Source: Bradyrhizobium sp. URHD0069 (GTDB lineage Bacteria > Pseudomonadota > Alphaproteobacteria > Rhizobiales > Xanthobacteraceae). Taken from it: a stretch of DNA of 64,000 bases. Positions within the stretch are counted from its first letter, which is position 1, and every line of letters begins with the position of its first letter. The stretch lies in the NCBI RefSeq assembly GCF_000701345.1, contig NZ_JNIJ01000021.1, positions 62,001 through 126,000 on the forward strand. The letters are read 5' to 3'. Below are positions 55,242 through 60,632 of the stretch, piece after piece. The translations under genes and the position numbers were made by a program. The notes under the pieces were generated by a model. The model searched no databases, was not told the DNA's origin, and worked only from the letters and a program-made list of their open reading frames with translations.

Positions 55242-56918
55242 TCACGCTTCCACCTCAAGATCGGAGAGGGCGACGCTGCAACAGGCAAAGGCGATACCGT
55301 TCTCCTTGCGCCGGCGGTCCTTTTCAAATTCCGGTTTCTCGGAAAGCGTTCCGGTGAAGCTCACCTCGCACTCTGCGCAACTGCCGGTCCGGCAGGCGTA
55401 ATCCATCTCGATTCCGTGGGCTTCCGCCAATTCCAGGAGGGTCACGGTCTCGTCCGTCTCGACCGTCCTGTCGCTCTTGATGAAGTGGACACGGTGCCGC
55501 GGCTCCGACAGCGCCAGGGGCTTCGGCACACGCTTGCCTCCCCCCGCGACCCGGCTGGATCCGAAACTCTCGCTATGAAGCTTGGCCTGATCAAAGCCGA
55601 GCTCCTGGAGGATCCTCCTTACCTCCGCGGCGAAGGGCTCGGGCCCGCACAGGAAGACGTGCCGCTGATCGAGGTCGGGGACCAGCGCATGGATCATCGA
55701 CTTGTCGAATCGCCCGGTGAGGCCGGTCCAAGATTCGCTTCGCCCGGGCCAGGCGGAGGTCAGGGTGACGGCAACGCGGAAACAGGCATGCCGGGCCGAG
55801 ATGAGCTCGAGCTCCTTGCGGAAAATGATGTCCGCAGGCGATTTGAACGAGACCAGGAATTTCACATCCACATCGGTCGTCGTGTCGACGATCCAGCGGC
55901 TCATCGACATCATCGGCGTGATCCCGCTGCCGGCGCCGATGAACAGCATCTTTGACGCCGGACAATCGAAGCAGCTGAATTTTCCGGCCGGCCCCTTGAT
56001 GGTCAGCCGCTCCCCCAGCATGACATGGTCGCACAGCCAGTTCGACACACGACCGCCGGGTACGCGTTTCACGGTCAATTCGAGAACATGCGGCCGGGAC
56101 GGGCTCGATGAGATGCTGTAGGACCGCTCGATATACTCGCCATCGATGGTGAGAAGGAGGGTCACGAACTGACCCGGTCGATAGGAGAACAGGAGCGGCT
56201 TTTCGCCGACGAGCCGAAAGGTCTTGACGTCGGTGGTTTCCTCGATGATGTCCGCCACCTTCAAGCTCGTGACGCCGCCCGACCAGAGCGCGATGGCGGC
56301 GCGATCCTCGATGAGATTCGAAGGGGGCGGGGGCGGGACATAGAAATAGGAGGAAATTTCCGCCAATTCCTCGGCCTCGACGATCTCCTCCCCTCCGGTG
56401 GCCGGAGAATTGGCAAGGCGGATACGCAGTTGATAGCCCGGGATGTCGACCAGGGACCCATCCCGTAGCGGAACCGGCACGCCCGCCTTGATCTTTTTTC
56501 GATCGAGAAGCGTCCCGCATTCAAGATCGATCGCCCGGAGATAGAACCTGCCGTCCTTCTTGTAGAAGGCGGCGTGAAACAGGCCGAGCTTGTAGGCTTC
56601 GAGTTGTATATGGGCCCGGGGATGTCGTCCGACGACGGTCCAGCTGCCCAGCGGATCGATCGGCACATCCTCGATCTCGACGCCGTTCTGCAGGATGACG
56701 ATCTTGTCGGGCGAGTTGGCATATGATGCCTCGCCCGCGAACAGCCGATCGACCCAGGTTTTGCGGCGACGTACTAGAGTTTCGGATTGCGGTGTCGACG
56801 ATCCGCCGGGACCGTCCGCGACGATGACCGGCGCCGGCAGGCCGGCGAATAGCTGTCCCCAAAATGCCGGTTCCAGTGGGTCCGATCCTGCATTCCCATC
56901 GCCATCCCGTATGGTCAT
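55242..56918 (-). CDS. FHA domain - ferredoxin-NADP reductase - [2Fe-2S] ferredoxin fusion
   Basis: 558 residues. Residues ~70-170 form a forkhead-associated domain (VVGRHPRAHIQL with G97-R98, H115 in LFHAAFY, then the GTLLDRKKI edge). Residues ~215-450 form the FAD/NAD(P) module: RSYSIS (265-270), GGRVSNWL, FIGAGSGITPMMSMS and FLCGPEPF. Residues ~475-558 form a plant-type ferredoxin with C509, C514, C517 and C546 or C547. Electrons would flow NAD(P)H-FAD-[2Fe-2S] to a partner. The gene starts 10 bases after the PPOX-globin gene, so that haem protein is the obvious acceptor. In the FHA part the Ser usually three residues before the His is Gly (G112), so phosphothreonine binding is uncertain. 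Confidence 0.9.
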   Translation of the reverse strand: MTIRDGDGNAGSDPLEPAFWGQLFAGLPAPVIVADGPGGSSTPQSETLVRRRKTWVDRLFAGEASYANSPDKIVILQNGVEIEDVPIDPLGSWTVVGRHPRAHIQLEAYKLGLFHAAFYKKDGRFYLRAIDLECGTLLDRKKIKAGVPVPLRDGSLVDIPGYQLRIRLANSPATGGEEIVEAEELAEISSYFYVPPPPPSNLIEDRAAIALWSGGVTSLKVADIIEETTDVKTFRLVGEKPLLFSYRPGQFVTLLLTIDGEYIERSYSISSSPSRPHVLELTVKRVPGGRVSNWLCDHVMLGERLTIKGPAGKFSCFDCPASKMLFIGAGSGITPMMSMSRWIVDTTTDVDVKFLVSFKSPADIIFRKELELISARHACFRVAVTLTSAWPGRSESWTGLTGRFDKSMIHALVPDLDQRHVFLCGPEPFAAEVRRILQELGFDQAKLHSESFGSSRVAGGGKRVPKPLALSEPRHRVHFIKSDRTVETDETVTLLELAEAHGIEMDYACRTGSCAECEVSFTGTLSEKPEFEKDRRRKENGIAFACCSVALSDLEVEA

Positions 56919-56928
56919 GGTGCGCTCC

Positions 56929-58008
56929 TCACCGCCAGCACTGGCGATCTAAGAGATTCAGGATGGCTTCGCGCGTGGTCTCGATGACCTGCATCACCTC
57001 TTCGATCTCCGCGGCGCCGATCTTCAGCTCTTCCAGAGTTTCCTTGAGGATCGTGGATATCCGGTCGAAATGCCGCGCCTCCAGCCCCATTTTGCTGACC
57101 AGCTCGACGCCGCTGTACTGGTACGGACCGCCGAAGGCCATGGCGAGAATGGATTTCTGCTTGAGCCGCTGAGCCGCCATATCGACATCGTCGAAGAATC
57201 GCCCGACGAGGTCGTCCTCGAGGAGCTTGCGGTGAAACAGATCGACGGCGATGTCCATCGCCTGGTCGCCACCGATCCGGTCATAAAGCGGTATATCTTT
57301 CAGCTGGAAATAATCCCCCTTCTTCGCGGCGACGCTGTCGGTTCCCCAATCGATCGGTCGCTCCAGCTTTTTTAGCAGCGGGATATGCTTGGAGCATTGG
57401 ATGTAGGCCTCCTCGACCTCGACCATCACCCACTTATTCGGCCGTCTCTTACCCTCCTTCGCCAACTCGGCCAGCACATCCTTGGGCAGCTTGTCGGCAA
57501 AGGCTTCGAGCTCGTCGCTCTGCGCGATGCGCGCCTTGCCATTGACATGCAGGCCGACGGAATCTCGATAGAAGTCGAGGATCAGCAGGGCGATGTGCGG
57601 ATTTTCCGAAATGTTCCCCAGACTGGCAAACACGCCGTTGCCGCGGTATTCAGGGTAGAGGAGATGCTTGTTTCCCAACACATGGATGAATCCGGGCTCG
57701 CCGAATCTCGGGCTGCAATCGCATTCGCCGTGACGATCGGCGGTGCCGACGAACATGAACTCCTGTTGGGAGATGAATTCCCGCATCCGCGGGGCGAGAA
57801 AATTCAGGACCTGCCGGGCATAAAAGGTATTGGCCCGATCCTCGGAGGCATATTTCGTCTGCAGCGCGTGCTCGCCGTCGGAGCCGGGCAGGAGGCTCGG
57901 GGTTTTCAGCTTTACCGGACCACCGGGCTGGCCCGGCGGATGGCCAACCCCGGAACGCGGCGGATTACTTGCTGGGCTGTCAACCAAGGATACTCGATGC
58001 AGGTTCAT
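56929..58008 (-). CDS. PPOX flavin/haem-binding domain fused to truncated haemoglobin
   Basis: 359 residues. Residues ~55-215 are a pyridoxamine-phosphate-oxidase-like split barrel (FISQQEFMFVGTADRHGECD, FIHVLGNKHLLYPEYRGNG, NPHIALLILDF, GLHVNGKARI). Residues ~240-355 are a group-1-like truncated globin: LYDRIGGDQAMDIAVDLF, FFDDVDMAAQRLKQ, AFGGPYQYSG, and proximal His313 in LEARHFDRI. Gln284 matches the E11 Gln of trHbN; the B10 position, normally Tyr after Phe, is His259. First gene of the operon with the FHA reductase and NarK, so NO or O2 chemistry linked to nitrate use is likely. The ATG overlaps the stop of a short upstream ORF (ATGA). Confidence 0.9.
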   Translation of the reverse strand: MNLHRVSLVDSPASNPPRSGVGHPPGQPGGPVKLKTPSLLPGSDGEHALQTKYASEDRANTFYARQVLNFLAPRMREFISQQEFMFVGTADRHGECDCSPRFGEPGFIHVLGNKHLLYPEYRGNGVFASLGNISENPHIALLILDFYRDSVGLHVNGKARIAQSDELEAFADKLPKDVLAELAKEGKRRPNKWVMVEVEEAYIQCSKHIPLLKKLERPIDWGTDSVAAKKGDYFQLKDIPLYDRIGGDQAMDIAVDLFHRKLLEDDLVGRFFDDVDMAAQRLKQKSILAMAFGGPYQYSGVELVSKMGLEARHFDRISTILKETLEELKIGAAEIEEVMQVIETTREAILNLLDRQCWR

Positions 58009-58202
58009 GTTTGTCCCGCCTCGAACAGCCGCCCATAGAACAGGGCGGCGGCTTGCGATGTCGGTGCAACCAACTTAACGCGCAACCATCCGCAGCGCGG
58101 ACCACGCATGCCCCCTGCATCGCCATGCGCAAACGCTTCGACAGTCAGTCCGCTGGTGAGAGCGGCAGCCTTGGCTAAGACGATCATGGTCTTGCGTAAC
58201 AT
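58005..58202 (-). CDS. Chimeric 65-residue ORF in the left inverted-repeat arm, coupled to the PPOX-globin gene
   Basis: AAGGAG precedes the ATG at 58202. The N terminus MLRKTMIVLAKAAALTSGLT ending EAFA is a signal peptide in the style of small rhizobial exported proteins. After HGDAGGMRG it joins a globin fragment (SQAAALFYGRLFE) and leaves the repeat to end AGQT. Its TGA overlaps the ATG of the PPOX-globin gene (ATGA), so ribosomes reading it would feed that gene. The product looks non-functional; I read it as an accidental leader ORF. Confidence 0.55.
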   Translation of the reverse strand: MLRKTMIVLAKAAALTSGLTVEAFAHGDAGGMRGPRCGWLRVKLVAPTSQAAALFYGRLFEAGQT

Positions 58203-58395
58203 TGCAGGCACTCCTTTTGGGGCGCGACGGCGTCCATTCGACTGACAAAAAATTCACGATCGTTCGCCTGGATTGCGAAAGTCAGATCCATGCTCCGCCG
58301 CCGCTCTAGAGCTGTGATGGACGAAGAATATGTTCAAGAACATATTTTGACTGGCGGTATTGTCGCGCCAGTTGGAGACGCCTCGCCGACTCATT
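58020..58395. repeat. Left arm of a 376-bp inverted repeat
   Basis: 58020-58395 is the near-perfect reverse complement of 58876-59251; I saw about two mismatches. Positions correspond as left + right = 117271. The arm holds a promoter-type region, a 20-bp palindrome, an AAGGAG site, a signal-peptide start and a globin fragment. It ends 12 bases before the PPOX-globin start codon. Confidence 0.95.
58327..58346. promoter_or_regulatory. Palindromic operator candidate, left copy
   Basis: AATATGTTC, two bases, GAACATATT: perfect 9-bp arms, in an AT-rich patch 125 bases before the AAGGAG site of this arm. An identical copy lies at 58925-58944. Size and symmetry suit a dimeric repressor or activator binding site. 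It does not match the FNR/FixK consensus. Confidence 0.5.
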
Positions 58396-58471
58396 CATGG
58401 CCGCTTACAGCCATTTCGCTCGGCGTTGTCGCGTCATACCCGACACATCTGCGGTGTGCTCCGCGCTCCGC

Positions 58472-58790
58472 GCATGCGTGGTCCGCGCTGCGGATGGCTG
58501 CGCGTTAAGTTGGTTGCAGCGACATCGCAAGCCGCCGCCCTGTTCTATGGGCGGCTGTTCGAGATTGCGCCGGCGGTCAAATCCTTGTTACGCGGCGATA
58601 TGACGGAACAAGGCGCAAGCTGATGGCGACGCTGGGCGTTGTGGCCAACAGTCTGGGCAATCTCGAAGCCGTGTTGCCGGCGGCGAGCGCTCGTGCCAGG
58701 CGACACGTCGACTATGGCGTGAAGGCTGCCGATTACACGCCCGTTGGCGCGGCGCTGCTGTGGACGCTGGAGCAGGGTTTAGGATTACGA
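58472..58790 (+). pseudogene. Single-domain haemoglobin gene, broken copy
   Basis: Frames here encode SQAAALFYGRLFEIAPAVKS and LLRGDMTEQG, then, after a one-base loss near 58616, KLMATLGVVANSLGNLEAVL, HVDYGVKAADYTPVGAALL and WTLEQGLG. This is the A-to-F helix region of a flavohaemoglobin-like single-domain globin, with the proximal-type His in RRHVDYG. The first helix is replaced by unrelated sequence and the last ~25 residues are missing. Nitrate-assimilation loci of Bradyrhizobium contain such a globin (Bjgb), so this is likely its remnant. The first 164 bases recur at 59160-59323. Confidence 0.8.
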
Positions 58791-58875
58791 TGTTGCGGTC
58801 GGCATCAAGCCGAACGCCGAAGTCGGCGCTCACGCCGGTATCGCGGTCAATCGCGGCATCGTCGTCGACGATCAT
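58791..58875 (+). repeat. 85-bp copy of an internal part of the nitrate reductase FAD-subunit gene
   Basis: Matches 60047-60131 (offset 1256) with one difference seen (gtcggcgct versus gtcgccgct). It is joined to the globin remnant just after the ATTACGATG that precedes the intact FAD-subunit gene, so the left junction falls at its start codon. The right junction meets the inverted-repeat arm at 58876. Confidence 0.9.
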
Positions 58876-59251
58876 AATGAGTCGGCGAGGCGTCTCCAAC
58901 TGGCGCGACAATACCGCCAGTCAAAATATGTTCTTGAACATATTCTTCGTCCATCACAGCTCTAGAGCGGCGGCGGAGCATGGATCTGACTTTCGCAATC
59001 CAGGCGAACGATCGTGAATTTTTTGTCAGTCGAATGGACGCCGTCGCGCCCCAAAAGGAGTGCCTGCAATGTTACGCAAGACCATGATCGTCTTAGCCAA
59101 GGCTGCCGCTCTCACCAGCGGACTGACTGTCGAAGCGTTTGCGCATGGCGATGCAGGGGGCATGCGTGGTCCGCGCTGCGGATGGCTGCGCGTTAAGCTG
59201 GTTGCACCGACATCGCAAGCCGCCGTCCTGTTCTATGGGCGGCTGTTCGAG
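58876..59251. repeat. Right arm of the 376-bp inverted repeat
   Basis: Reverse complement of 58020-58395. It carries the second copy of the palindrome (58925-58944), the AAGGAG site and the chimeric ORF start at 59069. Beyond 59251 the sequence continues as globin remnant, unlike the left arm, which runs into the PPOX-globin gene. This arm is therefore probably the older arrangement and the left arm the inverted copy. Confidence 0.95.
58925..58944. promoter_or_regulatory. Palindromic operator candidate, right copy
   Basis: Same AATATGTTC-N2-GAACATATT palindrome as at 58327-58346, here 124 bases before the chimeric ORF that precedes the nitrate reductase genes. Two identical sites in front of two divergent operons would put both under one regulator. 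Confidence 0.5.
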
Positions 59252-59311
59252 ATTGCGCCGGCGGTCAAATCCTTGTTACGCGGCGATATGACGGAACAAG
59301 GCGCAAGCTGA
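59069..59311 (+). CDS. Chimeric signal-peptide/globin ORF in front of the nitrate reductase genes
   Basis: 80 residues from the ATG at 59069, with AAGGAG upstream. The same signal-peptide start as the left-arm ORF is followed by the globin fragment LFYGRLFEIAPAVKS and LLRGDMTEQGAS, ending at the TGA caused by the one-base loss. Downstream, 135 bases of globin sequence are missing between two GACGCTGG copies. Not expected to be a working globin; it may act as a leader ORF for the FAD-subunit gene 31 bases later. Confidence 0.5.
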   Translation: MLRKTMIVLAKAAALTSGLTVEAFAHGDAGGMRGPRCGWLRVKLVAPTSQAAVLFYGRLFEIAPAVKSLLRGDMTEQGAS

Positions 59312-59342
59312 TGGCGACGCTGGAGCAGGGTTTAGGATTACG

Positions 59343-60632
59343 ATGAGCGAACCGCTCGTCATCGTTGGCAACGGCATGGCGGCTGCCTGCTTGTGCGAAG
59401 AGCTCGCCCAGCGTGCGCTCGGCCGTTATGCCGTCGCGGTGATCGGCGAAGAGCCGCGGCTTGCCTATAATCGCGTGCTGCTTTCGTCGGTGCTGGCTGG
59501 CGAAGTGCGCGCGAGCGACATTTCACTGAAGCCGGCGGCCTGGTGGAGCGATCGGGGCATCACCTTGTGCTACGGCGTCGGCGTGACGGCGGCGGATATT
59601 GCCGCACGCACCGTGACGCTGTCCGACGGCAAAGCGTTGCCGTTCGCCAAGCTCGTATTCGCCACCGGCTCGCGGCCGATCTGCTTGCGCATCGCCGGCG
59701 CCGATCTGCCCGGCGTGCTCACATTCCGCGACATGAGCGACGTCGCGTCGATGTCGCGGGCTGCCTGCCGGAGTGCGCCCATTGTCGTGATCGGCGGCGG
59801 GCTCCTGGGCATTGAGGCGGCTTACGGTCTCGCCAAAGCCGGCGCATCGGTGACACTGGTTCATCTCATGGATCGCTTGATGGAGCGCCAGCTCGACGCA
59901 CGCGCCGCGTTGCTGCTCAAGCGTGCGGTCGAGGCGAAAGGCATCCGGGTGCTGCTGGACGTCGTGACGGCGAGATTCGTCGGCAATGGTCATGTCGAGG
60001 GTGTAGAGCTCAAGGACGGCCGCGTGCTGGCGGCCGACACGGTCGTTGTTGCGGTCGGCATCAAGCCGAACGCCGAAGTCGCCGCTCACGCCGGTATCGC
60101 GGTCAATCGCGGCATCGTCGTCGACGATCATCTCGTCACCAGCACATCCGATGTTTTCGCAATCGGTGAATGCGCCGAGCACCGCGGCGTCTGCTACGGT
60201 CTGGTGGAGCCCGCCAACGAGCAGGCGCGCGCGCTGGCCGAGCGCCTCTCCGGCCGCGATGCGCGCTATCTCGGCAGCGTGAACGCCACCAATCTCAAGG
60301 TCTCCGGCGTTCATGTGTTCTCCGCCGGCGATTTTCTCGGCGCGCCCGGCACCGAGTCGGTCGTGCTCAGCGATCAGGGTCTCGGCACCTACCGAAAACT
60401 GGTGATTGCCGGCGGCCGCGTCGTCGGCGCCGTGCTCTACGGCGATACGGCCGACTCGTTTTGGTATCTCGATCTCATTCGTTCCGGCGCCGCGATCGAT
60501 TTCGTCCGCGAGGATCTCATTTTCGGTCGAGCATTGGGCAAGCGGCCTAGAGCGGCCGGCGGCCGGGCGACGAAACAGCTGAGTCGAACAGGAACTGGCG
60601 GCAGGTCGACGAGCGCCGTGAGCCGGTCATGA
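59343..60632 (+). CDS. FAD/NAD(P)-dependent reductase subunit of assimilatory nitrate reductase (NasB-like)
   Basis: 429 residues. ATG with AGGA upstream. Two-dinucleotide-binding-domain fold: FAD site LVIVGNGMAAACLCEEL, LVFATGSRP, NAD site IVVIGGGLLGIEAAYGLAKA, VVVAVGIKPN, and the FAD-end motif DVFAIGECAEH. It is like the N-terminal part of NirB and the NasB electron-input subunit, without sirohaem domains. It should pass electrons from NADH to the molybdenum subunit, whose gene overlaps its stop (ATGA). The 60047-60131 segment is duplicated at 58791-58875. Confidence 0.88.
   Translation: MSEPLVIVGNGMAAACLCEELAQRALGRYAVAVIGEEPRLAYNRVLLSSVLAGEVRASDISLKPAAWWSDRGITLCYGVGVTAADIAARTVTLSDGKALPFAKLVFATGSRPICLRIAGADLPGVLTFRDMSDVASMSRAACRSAPIVVIGGGLLGIEAAYGLAKAGASVTLVHLMDRLMERQLDARAALLLKRAVEAKGIRVLLDVVTARFVGNGHVEGVELKDGRVLAADTVVVAVGIKPNAEVAAHAGIAVNRGIVVDDHLVTSTSDVFAIGECAEHRGVCYGLVEPANEQARALAERLSGRDARYLGSVNATNLKVSGVHVFSAGDFLGAPGTESVVLSDQGLGTYRKLVIAGGRVVGAVLYGDTADSFWYLDLIRSGAAIDFVREDLIFGRALGKRPRAAGGRATKQLSRTGTGGRSTSAVSRS

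Noticed and set aside
58020..59251. Insertion sequence or MITE
   Set aside because: The inverted arms carry pieces of local genes and a promoter, there is no transposase, and I saw no target-site duplication.
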